Part shown: positions 33,927-42,466 of the stretch, piece after piece | Layout of the letters: each line of letters starts with the position of its first letter | Position numbering within the stretch: position 1 is the stretch's first letter | DNA from: Winslowiella toletana | GTDB lineage: Bacteria > Pseudomonadota > Gammaproteobacteria > Enterobacterales > Enterobacteriaceae | NCBI RefSeq assembly: GCF_032164335.1 | Contig: NZ_CP134152.1 | Span: 1,116,001-1,180,000 of the forward strand | Reading direction: 5' to 3' | Length of the DNA stretch: 64,000 bases | The notes under the pieces: model-generated | What the model was told of the DNA's origin: nothing | Seen by the model: only the letters and a program-made list of their open reading frames with translations | Databases searched by the model: none | Made by a program: the position numbers and the translations under genes

Positions 33927-35944
33927 TAATTTTCTCCTTTGGCGTCGTTCAGGGTTTGCATCAGGGTTTCACGATCCAGCAGCGGCGACAGCACCTTGCC
34001 CTGAGGTAATCCCGGTCCATAAATTTGGTTAAAAGGCACAGCGACACTGCCGCGGCGTTGTAAAAACGCGCTGATCGGCGCTGACGGATGGCTCCAGTCA
34101 CCGCGCAGCGCAATCACATCTTCAGCTTGCACTGCTTGCTGCACGTCATCGCGCAGTAATACATGGTATTTATTGGCTTTACAGGTGATGCACCAGTCGG
34201 CGGTAACATCAATAAATACCCGCTTGTGCTCAGCCAGTGCCTGGGTAATTGCCTGTTCCGTTAGCGGCTGCCAGTTGACGTTATCCTGGAGCGGTTGAGG
34301 CCCTTTGCGCCAGCTGAACAGCAGCGCGACGGCGATCAACAGCACCATCATCGCGCTGATGGCGGTGGTTTTGCCGCCATGATGTTTTAACTGAAGCGCC
34401 AGCAGGATGACGGCGATCAGCGCGGCGATGATCAGCGTGTTGCTGCTACCGATATGGCTACTCAGCAGGCTAAGCAGCCAGGCGCTGGAGGCCAGCATTA
34501 GTAGCCCCAGCAGGACGCGTAGCTGATTCATCCAGCGTCCGGGGCGCGGCAAACTTAACGCCAGCCTCGGCCAGAGGGCAATCGCTATCCACGGCAGGCT
34601 CATGCCAACCCCCAGCGCAAGGAAAATTCCCCACAGCATCGGCAGTGGGGACACCAGCGCCACTGCGACGGCAGTACCAAGGAACGGTGCCGAGCACGGC
34701 GTCGCCAGCAGAGTGGCAAAAGCGCCTTGCCAGAAATGTCCGGCGAGGCCACGGTCGCCGCCATAAGTAGCTAAGCGGCTATTCAGCGACGAAGGCAGGC
34801 GCAGATATAGCCAGCCAAACAGGTTGATGCTAAACAGCAGTGTGATGAACAGCATCAGTGCAATAAACCACGGATTCTGAAACTGAATGCCCCAGCCCAG
34901 CGCGTGATTGCCGAGCCGCAATAGCGTCATCATCAGCGCCAGCGCCATAAACGAGAGCAGAATGCCGCTGGTGGACGCGAGGAATTGCAGCCGTACGCTG
35001 CGACGGTCGCGCCGCTCCGTCTGGATAATCGTGCCGAGTTTCATCGCCAGCACCGGCAGTACGCACGGCATCAGGTTCAGGATAAATCCCCCGGCCAGCG
35101 CCAACAGCATCAGTTGCCACCATGGCGGGCTGGCCGGATTCAGCGCCAGCGCTTCACCGATTTCCAGCGTCGTTTGTTGAGCCAGCCCCAGGTCGGCAAT
35201 CACCAGTGACAGCTTGCGCTGGCGTAAGTCAGGGGCTTGTTCTCCCCATTGGTCGGTAACCGGTACGCGTACCTGTAACTGACTGCCTTTGATGGTGATG
35301 GCGGGCGCGCCAAGGCTGGCGTCCGCAAAGCCATCAAAGAACAGTTCCGGCTGCTGCCAGCCTGTTTCACGCTCAGCAATCAGCTGTAATTGTCCCTGAC
35401 TGTAGCCCGCGTGTAGCCGATCGGTGACGCCATGCTCAATCGGAACCCGTCCCATCGCCTCGGCAAAATCGTGGCCAAACTGCGCGTCAGCCGCGGCGCT
35501 CAGATCAAGGCTGAAGGGGTAATCGGTGAGAATGCAGACGTTGCTACAGGTAGATAACGTCAAGGTGCCCGCCAGCAGGCGGCGGCTGTCGGCAGGCAGC
35601 ACAATCGGAATGCTGACCCGATGGTGATAACCCTGGGTTGTCAGGCCAGAAACGGTAAAGCGTTGCGGCGTCGGCCAGAACCATTGCGCCTGAGCGGGAT
35701 TGTCCTGCCAGCGAATTTCCGGCGCAATGCCGCCTTCACCGGGTGAGCGCCAGTAAGTTTTCCAGCCCTTCTGTAGCTCGACGTCGAGTAGCAACCGGAT
35801 TTGCTCCGGCTGTGAAGTATCGGCGCGCAGGCGCACCTGTGCGTGGTCGTTTTGTGGATTTTGCAGCCAGCCGCTGTCTGCCGCCTGTAATGCAGGCAGC
35901 CACAACAGCAGCAGCAGGAGCAAACTCCTGATGGGTAATAACAT
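33926..35944 (-). CDS. scsB: ScsB, DsbD-like membrane electron transporter
   Basis: 672 residues from the ATG at 35944, four bases after GGAGAA; a longer frame to 35989 lacks a ribosome site. Layout: signal peptide, periplasmic domain with a Cys pair in L-S-T-C-S-N-V-C-I (near residue 150), eight membrane helices with L-M-P-C-V-L-P-V and T-P-C-S-A-P-F-L-G carrying the two membrane Cys, then a C-terminal thioredoxin domain with D-W-C-I-T-C-K. It passes electrons from cytoplasmic thioredoxin to ScsC. Confidence 0.94.
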   Translation of the reverse strand: MLLPIRSLLLLLLLWLPALQAADSGWLQNPQNDHAQVRLRADTSQPEQIRLLLDVELQKGWKTYWRSPGEGGIAPEIRWQDNPAQAQWFWPTPQRFTVSGLTTQGYHHRVSIPIVLPADSRRLLAGTLTLSTCSNVCILTDYPFSLDLSAAADAQFGHDFAEAMGRVPIEHGVTDRLHAGYSQGQLQLIAERETGWQQPELFFDGFADASLGAPAITIKGSQLQVRVPVTDQWGEQAPDLRQRKLSLVIADLGLAQQTTLEIGEALALNPASPPWWQLMLLALAGGFILNLMPCVLPVLAMKLGTIIQTERRDRRSVRLQFLASTSGILLSFMALALMMTLLRLGNHALGWGIQFQNPWFIALMLFITLLFSINLFGWLYLRLPSSLNSRLATYGGDRGLAGHFWQGAFATLLATPCSAPFLGTAVAVALVSPLPMLWGIFLALGVGMSLPWIAIALWPRLALSLPRPGRWMNQLRVLLGLLMLASSAWLLSLLSSHIGSSNTLIIAALIAVILLALQLKHHGGKTTAISAMMVLLIAVALLFSWRKGPQPLQDNVNWQPLTEQAITQALAEHKRVFIDVTADWCITCKANKYHVLLRDDVQQAVQAEDVIALRGDWSHPSAPISAFLQRRGSVAVPFNQIYGPGLPQGKVLSPLLDRETLMQTLNDAKGEN

Positions 35945-35990
35945 GATTTTCTCCGTAAATGATTTTTTCAGTGCCGGGCAGAGCGGCAAA

Positions 35991-36353
35991 TCATTCGCGG
36001 AAGACGCAGTTTCTCAGATGTATTCGCAGCACCGGCGAAGAGAATTCGCGTATCGGTGGGAAGCGCAGCGGCAGAGCACGGGTCAGCGCCAGCATCGACA
36101 GCAGGATGACGGCGGCAAACAGCGCGGTTTCAAAAATCAGCGGCGAGGCCATCAACAGCGATTTACTGCTGAGTTCACAGGAAGTTAGCGGAGCTTCGGC
36201 CTGTTCAGTACCGGGCGCAGTGCTGAGCGTGGCGCTTTCACTGAGTCTCATCTGCAGGGCGTGCAGGCTCGCAATGCGCTGAGTGATGCAGATCAGCACC
36301 ACCAGACACGCCAGAGCGAGAAAGCTTGTTGCGATACGACGCCGTTTTTCCAT
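35991..36353 (-). CDS. scsA: ScsA, suppressor of copper sensitivity protein A
   Basis: 120 residues: an N-terminal membrane helix after M-E-K-R-R-R, a periplasmic loop with a single Cys (L-T-S-C-E), a second helix near residues 72-90 and a basic tail. Position directly upstream of scsB (46 bases) and size equal to Salmonella ScsA identify it. Its biochemical role is not well established. Confidence 0.82.
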   Translation of the reverse strand: MEKRRRIATSFLALACLVVLICITQRIASLHALQMRLSESATLSTAPGTEQAEAPLTSCELSSKSLLMASPLIFETALFAAVILLSMLALTRALPLRFPPIREFSSPVLRIHLRNCVFRE

Positions 36354-36693
36354 TGCAGCCTCAGAACAGAAAGTGAGGTTATCTTAACGGCGTAAATCGG
36401 TTTGGCAATGGTAACGGATGTAAACATTTGTGTGACCTGACTGTCATATTGCTGCAACAGCGGCATGTCAGGCTGATTCTGTCACTAAACGATGCTCTCC
36501 TCGTTACTATTAAAATAGGCAATGCTCGCCTTTCAACTCTTCCCGCCCCGTGCGGGATTTTTTTATTACATCACGCCTCAGCGATTCCGGCGCAGTTGGT
36601 GCGGGAATTATCCTGGTAACCACACCTGTTTTCTGCTGTTTAGTTGCCATGGCGATCGTCTACGCTGTAACCGATAAAATTGGAGGAGTGATT
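36354..36693. other. Intergenic region with an orphan forward terminator
   Basis: The 340 bases between scsA and the next forward gene contain no convincing reading frame. They hold a Pho-box-like element (36441-36458), a second CTGTCA at 36479-36484, a small hairpin AGGC-AATGCTC-GCCT and a full intrinsic terminator at 36543-36560, though no forward gene lies upstream within 3.8 kb. Either a small RNA or a leader/attenuator for the gene at 36694 is possible. Confidence 0.4.
36543..36560 (+). terminator. Orphan Rho-independent terminator
   Basis: CCCGC-CCCGT-GCGGG followed by ATTTTTTTATT. A textbook terminator on the forward strand with no upstream forward gene, suggesting an untranslated transcript. 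Confidence 0.75.
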
Positions 36694-37008
36694 ATGCATT
36701 GTTCTAAGTGGTTAGTGTTGTTGGCGGTATTGGGCACCACGACGCCGGTGCTGGCGGCATCGACGGAATCCTGGCTTTCCGGCGACCACCGGATGAAACA
36801 GGCCTGCATCAAGGCCAGTGGCTTAAAAAATGCCAAACCGGTCAGTAAGGTGATGTTGTTCAGCGATCGCGTGGGGTATTCTGCGCTGGTGCTACAGGGC
36901 ACTTACCCGCAAAAACATATGAAAAATAAGCGTGGTCGCGAACTCTGTCTTTATCAGCGTGCTACCCAGCGTGCCTCAGTGACAGAAGCTGACGATTTGC
37001 TGCCTTAA
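36694..37008 (+). CDS. Hypothetical exported protein (104 residues)
   Basis: Start at the ATG at 36694, seven bases after GGAGG. A signal peptide ends V-L-A-A-S; the mature domain of about 80 residues has two Cys (Q-A-C-I-K; E-L-C-L-Y) that probably form a disulfide, and the pattern S-A-L-V-L-Q-G-T-Y. It is convergent with the ABC operon end. Family not recognised. Confidence 0.7.
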   Translation: MHCSKWLVLLAVLGTTTPVLAASTESWLSGDHRMKQACIKASGLKNAKPVSKVMLFSDRVGYSALVLQGTYPQKHMKNKRGRELCLYQRATQRASVTEADDLLP

Positions 37009-37075
37009 TTTATTGATGATTAATATTGAAGTCTCGAATGGGCGGCGTTTTTACTGCCCATCCGTATGACAGGCG

Positions 37076-38800
37076 TTACCCTCGGGTCTTTCGCGACAGG
37101 CTGGCGCTGGTTACCGCCAGAATCGACAGTACAATCAGTGCCAGTGCCGGGGCGACCACCGCCCAGGGAGCACGTTCGATATAAGGCATCCCTTCTGCCA
37201 GCACAATTCCCCAGTCGGCCGCCGGTGGTTGTGGCCCAAGGCCGAGAAAGCCCAGGCCTGCCAGCGCCAGCGCGTTGCCCGGCAGCCTTAGCATTGCATG
37301 GCGTAACAGCGGCGCAATCATCGGCGGCAGCACATAGCGGCATGCCCGGCGCAGCGGGCCAACCCCCAGCACCGGTAACATACGCACATGCGGCTGGGCG
37401 TTAATTTCGGCTACCAGCGCGGCGGTATGCGCCGCCAGCGGTGCCCAGCTGACGATAATTACGGCGATTACCGCGCCAGCGGCGGTCGGGCCATTGATAG
37501 CAGCAATCACCATGCCGGCAATCACCGCAGGGGTGGCATTAGCCACCTCAATCGGTCCAACCATCACGCGTGGAAACAGCCCCACCAGAATTCCAGTCAC
37601 CAGGCAGCAGAGTGTGACCAGTAGCGCCTGCAAGCAGGTATGTAATGCACCCTGCGCCACGCGCGCCAGAATATCGCGCCCCATGGCATCCGCTCCGAAC
37701 GGCAGCGACCAGGAGGGAGGTTGCAGCCGCAGCCAGTCTGAGCTGAAAGCGTCGCGCGGCAATCCGGCGGCAATCAGCGCCAGCAACAGTAACAGGCAGC
37801 CTGCCGGAACCCACCAGGCGAAGGATTTACCAGAAGATTGTGGTGGGGGAGCAGGCAATGCGCCCGCTTTCAGTGCCGGGCCTAACAATAACCGCTGTAA
37901 CAGATTTGCTGTCAGACCGGCAGCACTACCCAGCAGCAGCAGAATCAGCATGCCGGTTTGTAGTGCGGGCAAATCGCTGGCGGCCGCCGCGCCAAGCGTG
38001 GCGCGACCTAAGCCGGGAATGGCAAACACTTTTTCTACCGCAATCGCACCGCCAGTCAGGCCAATTAATACCATCGCCAGCTGCGGCAGCATCGCGGGCA
38101 GGGTGCGCTTGATCGCTGCCAGCGCCAGGCTACGAGCCGGAATACCGGCAGTTTGCCAGCTCAGTACCCACTTTTCCTGGAAACTGGCGCTCAGCGCATC
38201 AGAAAACAGCCGTCCCAGCAGACCACCAGCCGGAATACCCAGCGCCAGTGCCGGCAGAACTGCCGAGTGCCAGCCGCTCCAGCCAAACGGAGGAAACCAG
38301 CCGAGCCAGACGGAACCCACCAGCAATAATAGCGCCGCCAGCAGAAATTCCGGTAACGCGGTCAGCGCCGCCGCCACGGTACCGGAGGGACGGCGTGCTA
38401 CCCCAGCCAGCCCGGCGCGCATTACCGGCAGGCAGATCAGCGCCAGCAGCAGCAATGCCACCAGTAGCGCACAGCCCATTAACGTCAGTGAGACCGCCGT
38501 GGCCTGCAACATACCCGGCAGCACCGGCATGCCGGATATCCACGAGTTACCGGCATCACCCTGCAGCAAATTCTGCAACCAGTGCCACAGCAGTGCATCT
38601 GGTCCCAGATGCAGTCCCAGCGAGTGGCGAATAGCTTCCAGTGCTTCCGGCGTCGCTTCCTGATCGCCGGAGCGGGCGCGCAGTAGTGCCAGAGCAGGAT
38701 CGCCCCCCGCCAGCCACGGCAAAATGCCAACCAGAATCACCATCGCGCTCAGGGTAATCAGGCGCGAGAGCAGTGGCAGCAGGGCAGAAAGAGAGCGCAT
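37076..38800 (-). CDS. ABC transporter double permease (fused DppB-DppC)
   Basis: 574 residues, twice the usual permease length, because an OppB-like half (residues about 1-275, with G-D-P-A-L and an EAA loop at Q-T-A-G-I-P-A-R) is fused in frame to an OppC-like half (about 310-574, with F-G-A-D-A-M-G-R-D-I-L-A-R and an EAA loop at V-L-G-V-G-P-L-R). No frameshift or stop separates them. Last gene of a four-gene operon preceded by a Zur-like operator; its start overlaps the binding-protein stop by one base. Confidence 0.92.
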   Translation of the reverse strand: MRSLSALLPLLSRLITLSAMVILVGILPWLAGGDPALALLRARSGDQEATPEALEAIRHSLGLHLGPDALLWHWLQNLLQGDAGNSWISGMPVLPGMLQATAVSLTLMGCALLVALLLLALICLPVMRAGLAGVARRPSGTVAAALTALPEFLLAALLLLVGSVWLGWFPPFGWSGWHSAVLPALALGIPAGGLLGRLFSDALSASFQEKWVLSWQTAGIPARSLALAAIKRTLPAMLPQLAMVLIGLTGGAIAVEKVFAIPGLGRATLGAAAASDLPALQTGMLILLLLGSAAGLTANLLQRLLLGPALKAGALPAPPPQSSGKSFAWWVPAGCLLLLLALIAAGLPRDAFSSDWLRLQPPSWSLPFGADAMGRDILARVAQGALHTCLQALLVTLCCLVTGILVGLFPRVMVGPIEVANATPAVIAGMVIAAINGPTAAGAVIAVIIVSWAPLAAHTAALVAEINAQPHVRMLPVLGVGPLRRACRYVLPPMIAPLLRHAMLRLPGNALALAGLGFLGLGPQPPAADWGIVLAEGMPYIERAPWAVVAPALALIVLSILAVTSASLSRKTRG

Positions 38801-40278
38801 TATCGCTCCAGGTGGGTCTGGCTGGTGATCACACGGCGCTCGCGCGGATCGCGTTCGGCATCACGCACCGCCGGGCTTTCTCCCTGGATTACGCGTTCAT
38901 GTAACATCGGTATCGCCGCATTGCTGGCAAGAATCAGATTTTCTGCGGCCATAATGGCCTTGCGGCGTAATTCACCTGCGGGGATCGCGGCGGCCTGTTG
39001 CAGTGCCTTATCGATTGCGGGCTGACACAGTTGAGCAATGTTAAATGAACCTTTGCAGGCAAAGTCGCTGTACATATAGGCCACCGGATCGCCTGAATCG
39101 AGCACCGTGGCGCGTGACAGAATAAAGGCGTCGAATTTACCCGCCAGCGCATCGGCTTCGATATGCGCATACTCGCGCACTACCTGCTTAACCTGGAAAC
39201 CGGCAGCGGTTAATTGCTGCGCCAGATAGACCGCCACTTCCGGCAGCTCTGCGCGGTCGCTGAAAGTCGCCAGCGTGATCACCTGGCCATCAGGTTTAGC
39301 GGCGGCGACCGGATTCGCGACCGGCTGACGCAGTTGCGCTGCCCACGGCAGCGCTGGTCCTAATAGGCCTTCCGCGATATCCGCACGCTTTTCATAGACA
39401 TTATCTACCAGCTGCTGACGATTAATCGCATCACGCACCGCTGCCCGCAACGCCGCATCACGGAAGACGCCGTGCTGACTGTTAAGGTATAGCGTATTGG
39501 TGCGTGGCATTGGCACTTCGTGGATTTGCTCAGGTTTCAGCAGGGCGGCCTGGGATACTGGTACCGCTTCCACAATATCCGCGCTGCCGGTACGCAGCGC
39601 CGCTGCGCGGGCCGCGCCATCCGGTACGAAGCTGACATCTATGCCGCTGGATCGCGCTTTCTCGCCCCAGTAATTATCAAAGCGATCTAAGCTGGCGCTG
39701 CTGGTGCCGGTGACCTTGCGCAGAATAAATGGTCCGCTGCCGCTGCCCAGCGGATTGACCACGCCATTGGCTCCATAGGCTTTAGCGGCAAGAATCGCCA
39801 GTTGCGGACTGGAGAGGCGTTGAGGAAGCAGCGGATCGGGATCGGCACTGGTGACCACCACCGCGCCATCGCCGTCGGCGACAATATCCAGCGTCACGCC
39901 ATCAAGAATACGCGGCTTCGGTGCCGCGTGGGTAGCAACCGTCAGTGACCGGACTACGGCTTCTGAGGTCAGCAGACTGCCATCGTGAAAATGAACGTTA
40001 TCGCGTAATTCAAAGCGCCAGCGCCGATCGTCGAGTTGTTGCCAGCGGGTGGCCAGCGCGGGTTTGGCTTCGCCCAGCGCATCAAGCGTGACCAGCGTTT
40101 CCGCCGTCTGCCAGCGCGACAGCTTAAAGGCGTCATCGCTGAGCGGCGTCAGGCCGGAACGCGGCGGTTGTAACATTGCCAGACGAATGCGTGACTCGTC
40201 CGGCTGGGCTTCCTGTTCGTTAAAGCAACCGCTAAGCAGTAAGCTGGTACTCAGCAGCCAAAAAATGCGAGCTTTCAT
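38800..40278 (-). CDS. ABC transporter substrate-binding lipoprotein
   Basis: 492 residues. Lipobox L-L-S-G-C at Cys18, so it is membrane-anchored. An SBP_bac_5 fold follows, with W-Q-T-A-E-T-L near residue 55, R-D-N-V-H-F-H-D-G and N-P-L-G-S-G-S-G-P-F. The H-F-H-D-G in place of the more common K-F-H-D-G adds a His that could matter for metal-complex binding, but this is speculative. Located between the ATPases and the fused permease. Confidence 0.9.
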   Translation of the reverse strand: MKARIFWLLSTSLLLSGCFNEQEAQPDESRIRLAMLQPPRSGLTPLSDDAFKLSRWQTAETLVTLDALGEAKPALATRWQQLDDRRWRFELRDNVHFHDGSLLTSEAVVRSLTVATHAAPKPRILDGVTLDIVADGDGAVVVTSADPDPLLPQRLSSPQLAILAAKAYGANGVVNPLGSGSGPFILRKVTGTSSASLDRFDNYWGEKARSSGIDVSFVPDGAARAAALRTGSADIVEAVPVSQAALLKPEQIHEVPMPRTNTLYLNSQHGVFRDAALRAAVRDAINRQQLVDNVYEKRADIAEGLLGPALPWAAQLRQPVANPVAAAKPDGQVITLATFSDRAELPEVAVYLAQQLTAAGFQVKQVVREYAHIEADALAGKFDAFILSRATVLDSGDPVAYMYSDFACKGSFNIAQLCQPAIDKALQQAAAIPAGELRRKAIMAAENLILASNAAIPMLHERVIQGESPAVRDAERDPRERRVITSQTHLER

Positions 40279-40295
40279 TAACCAGATATCCTTTA

Positions 40296-41075
40296 TTATT
40301 GTAAACAGACCAGAGGAGGTAAACGGGGAATGGCGTTCAGCAACTGCTGCGATGCCGGATGTTGTGGATTACTCAGTAACTGTTGCGTCGGCGCATCCTC
40401 AACGATTTCGCCGTTGTGCATCACCAGTACCCGATGACAAAGCGCAGCAACCGACGACAGATCGTGGGAAACCACCAGTAAGCCCATGTCATTTTGATCG
40501 GCAAGATCCGCCAGCAGCTGACCGATCTGCTGTCTTAATGGCAGGTCGAGCCCGCTGAGTGGTTCGTCAGCCAGCAGAAAGCGTGGCCGCAGCGCAATGG
40601 CGCGGGCTATCGCCACTCGCTGCGCCTGGCCGCCGGATAAGCTGGCACAGCGCTGGTTCAGCAGATGACGATCGAGCCTGACTTGCTGCAGCGCCTGCTC
40701 CAGCTGAGGGATATTGGGTTTGCTGTTGGTTAACTGGCGCAGCGGTTCGGCCAGTGCATCAGCCACGTTACGTCGCGGATCGAGCGTGGTCGCCGGATCC
40801 TGCGCGATATATTGCACCTGCTGGCGATAACCGCGTAAAGCGCGTACCGAGGCGGGACGAATTAACTGGCCCTGACACCACACCGTGCCTTCGCTGGCGG
40901 GCAGCAATGCCAGCATCAGTTTCAGCAGGGTAGATTTGCCACAGCCGGACGAGCCAATCAGCGCCACACGCTCGCCAGCGTGCAGTTGCAGCGAGATGTT
41001 TGAAACCAGGGCGTGGCGCAGCCCGGCAGGCTGATAGCTGAGCTGGCGTGTTTCAAGAAACGCGGCCGACGACAT
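40296..41075 (-). CDS. ABC transporter ATP-binding protein (DppF type)
   Basis: 259 residues. Walker A is G-S-S-G-C-G-K-S-T, the Q-loop Y-I-A-Q-D-P, the signature LSGGQAQRVA, Walker B F-L-L-A-D-E-P-L-S-G-L-D and switch V-S-H-D. Starts by a one-base overlap with the preceding ATPase stop (41075). Pairs with it to drive the fused permease. Confidence 0.93.
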   Translation of the reverse strand: MSSAAFLETRQLSYQPAGLRHALVSNISLQLHAGERVALIGSSGCGKSTLLKLMLALLPASEGTVWCQGQLIRPASVRALRGYRQQVQYIAQDPATTLDPRRNVADALAEPLRQLTNSKPNIPQLEQALQQVRLDRHLLNQRCASLSGGQAQRVAIARAIALRPRFLLADEPLSGLDLPLRQQIGQLLADLADQNDMGLLVVSHDLSSVAALCHRVLVMHNGEIVEDAPTQQLLSNPQHPASQQLLNAIPRLPPLVCLQ

Positions 41076-41911
41076 CAGGCAATCCCCTGGAGTGACGGTT
41101 GTTGGCGCACAAAGCTTTGTTCAGCATGGCGTGCTGCCGCCACTAATCGCTGGCTGGCCGGATGCCGTGGCTGCGTCAGTAACTGCTTTATGCTGCTGTT
41201 CTCGACAATATGGCCCTGTTCCATTACCAGAGCCTGGCGGCTGAGCTGTGCGGCCAGCACAATATCATGGGTGATAAACAGCAGTGCAGGAGCATCCGGC
41301 CGCTGTAGCAGGCGCTGAAATGCGGCAACGACCGTTTGCTGAGTGACGACATCAAGGGCGCTGGTGGGTTCATCGGCGACGATCAGCGGACTTTGACTGG
41401 CCAGCGCCAGCGCAATGCAGACGCGCTGGCGCTGGCCACCGGATAATTCTGCCGGGTAGCTACTCAACACTTTTATGCTGTCGTTAAAACCCATATCTTC
41501 CAGCAGTGCGGCAGCAGCCTGTTGAGCATCATGGCGAGACAGTGACTGACGTGCGCGCAACACCAATTGTAACTGTTTACCGATAGTGACCAGCGGATTG
41601 AGCGCGCTGGCTGAATCCTGAAAAATCATCGCGGCGCGGGTGCTGACAGAGCGCTGTGCTGGCGGACAGCCCAGCACCGATTGCCCGGCAATCTGCAAGC
41701 CACCGCCTAAACTGGCGGCGGCGGGCAGTGCGCCGACAATCGCACTGGCGGTCAGTGATTTGCCACAGCCCGACTCTCCCAACAGGCAGACGCACTCGCC
41801 CCGCCGCAGGGTGAAACTGACGCCATGCAGTTTTTGCTGTCGTGACAGCATTAAATCGAGATTAATCAGTTGCAGCACCGTGTCAGGTGCCTGAGATACA
41901 GAAGTCAGCAT
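41075..41911 (-). CDS. ABC transporter ATP-binding protein (DppD type), first gene of a Zur-like operon
   Basis: 278 residues from the ATG at 41911. The longer frame begins at 41950, but that ATG lies inside the inverted-repeat operator and at the predicted transcription start, so it cannot be the usual initiator. Walker A is G-E-S-G-C-G-K-S-L, the signature LSGGQRQRVC and Walker B L-I-V-A-D-E-P-T-S-A-L-D. The chosen start has only a weak ribosome site. First gene of the importer operon with putative zinc regulation. Confidence 0.9.
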   Translation of the reverse strand: MLTSVSQAPDTVLQLINLDLMLSRQQKLHGVSFTLRRGECVCLLGESGCGKSLTASAIVGALPAAASLGGGLQIAGQSVLGCPPAQRSVSTRAAMIFQDSASALNPLVTIGKQLQLVLRARQSLSRHDAQQAAAALLEDMGFNDSIKVLSSYPAELSGGQRQRVCIALALASQSPLIVADEPTSALDVVTQQTVVAAFQRLLQRPDAPALLFITHDIVLAAQLSRQALVMEQGHIVENSSIKQLLTQPRHPASQRLVAAARHAEQSFVRQQPSLQGIA

Positions 41912-41933
41912 GGCATCGCGAAAAAAAGTGAGC

Positions 41934-41961
41934 TTGTTATGTGATAACATAACAAATTATA
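41934..41961 (-). promoter_or_regulatory. Zur-like operator overlapping the promoter of the ABC operon
   Basis: A perfect inverted repeat TTGTTATG-TGATAA-CATAACAA (41934-41955) sits immediately downstream of a perfect TATAAT (reverse strand, 41961-41956), covering the expected transcription start. Its core TGTGATAACATAACA agrees at 13 of 15 positions with the Zur operator I recall from the E. coli znuA-znuCB region. Placement over +1 fits repression. Confidence 0.7.
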
Positions 41962-42011
41962 ACGGGGTGATGCAAAGTGAGTTTCACTGTTTACCCGTTA
42001 ATTAAAAAATC

Positions 42012-42260
42012 TTATTCCCGCTGCTCATCCATGATTTGCGCCAACACATTGCGGTAGCCCTGCAACATCGCCTCATCTACTTCACGCTCCAGCCGACCGA
42101 TGACGCTGGCAATAATCGCCTTACTGGTCGCTGGCTTACCGGCCTGCATCAGCTCGGTCATTATAGCGGCCAGGAGTTCGGCTTCGCGCGGAGCATGCCA
42201 TGCCGGACTGTTAAAATATTCGGTAATCTCACGGCCTGCGCCGTATGAAACAGCTCGCAT
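42012..42260 (-). CDS. AriR/YmgB-like biofilm regulator
   Basis: 82 residues from the ATG at 42260, behind a good GGAGG (seven bases). The helical core E-A-E-L-L-A-A-I-M-T-E-L-M-Q-A-G followed by S-K-A-I-I-A-S-V-I-G-R-L-E matches the YmgB/AriR family, small dimeric proteins that connect to RcsB signalling, acid resistance and biofilm formation in E. coli. Which paralogue is unclear, so no symbol is given. Confidence 0.75.
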   Translation of the reverse strand: MRAVSYGAGREITEYFNSPAWHAPREAELLAAIMTELMQAGKPATSKAIIASVIGRLEREVDEAMLQGYRNVLAQIMDEQRE

Positions 42261-42466
42261 GATAAACCTCCGAAACAGCGGCATCGGTCACCCATCGGTC
42301 ACCCGATGAGAGGATAGAGAAAGCGTATGAGTGCGATCACGGGTCACCAGAACAGTTGACCCGCCACTTGCCTGAAGCTAAACAGGTGGGGATTTTTTAA
42401 CCATAGCTGGCGGCGATAAAAATGTCAGCCGCCAGCTGAAATATTTTTTCACATTATACGTGCGGA

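Noticed and set aside
37494-38663. 389-codon forward reading frame opposite the fused permease gene
   Set aside because: It is fully antisense to a gene with clear permease motifs, is poor in hydrophobic order and rich in Ser/Pro/Arg, and has no ribosome site. Long antisense frames are common opposite GC-rich genes.
41934-41955. NikR or MntR operator as the identity of the inverted repeat
   Set aside because: The NikR site has GTATGA/TCATAC half-sites about 16 bases apart, which is not seen here; the TGTTAT/ATAACA core fits Zur better.
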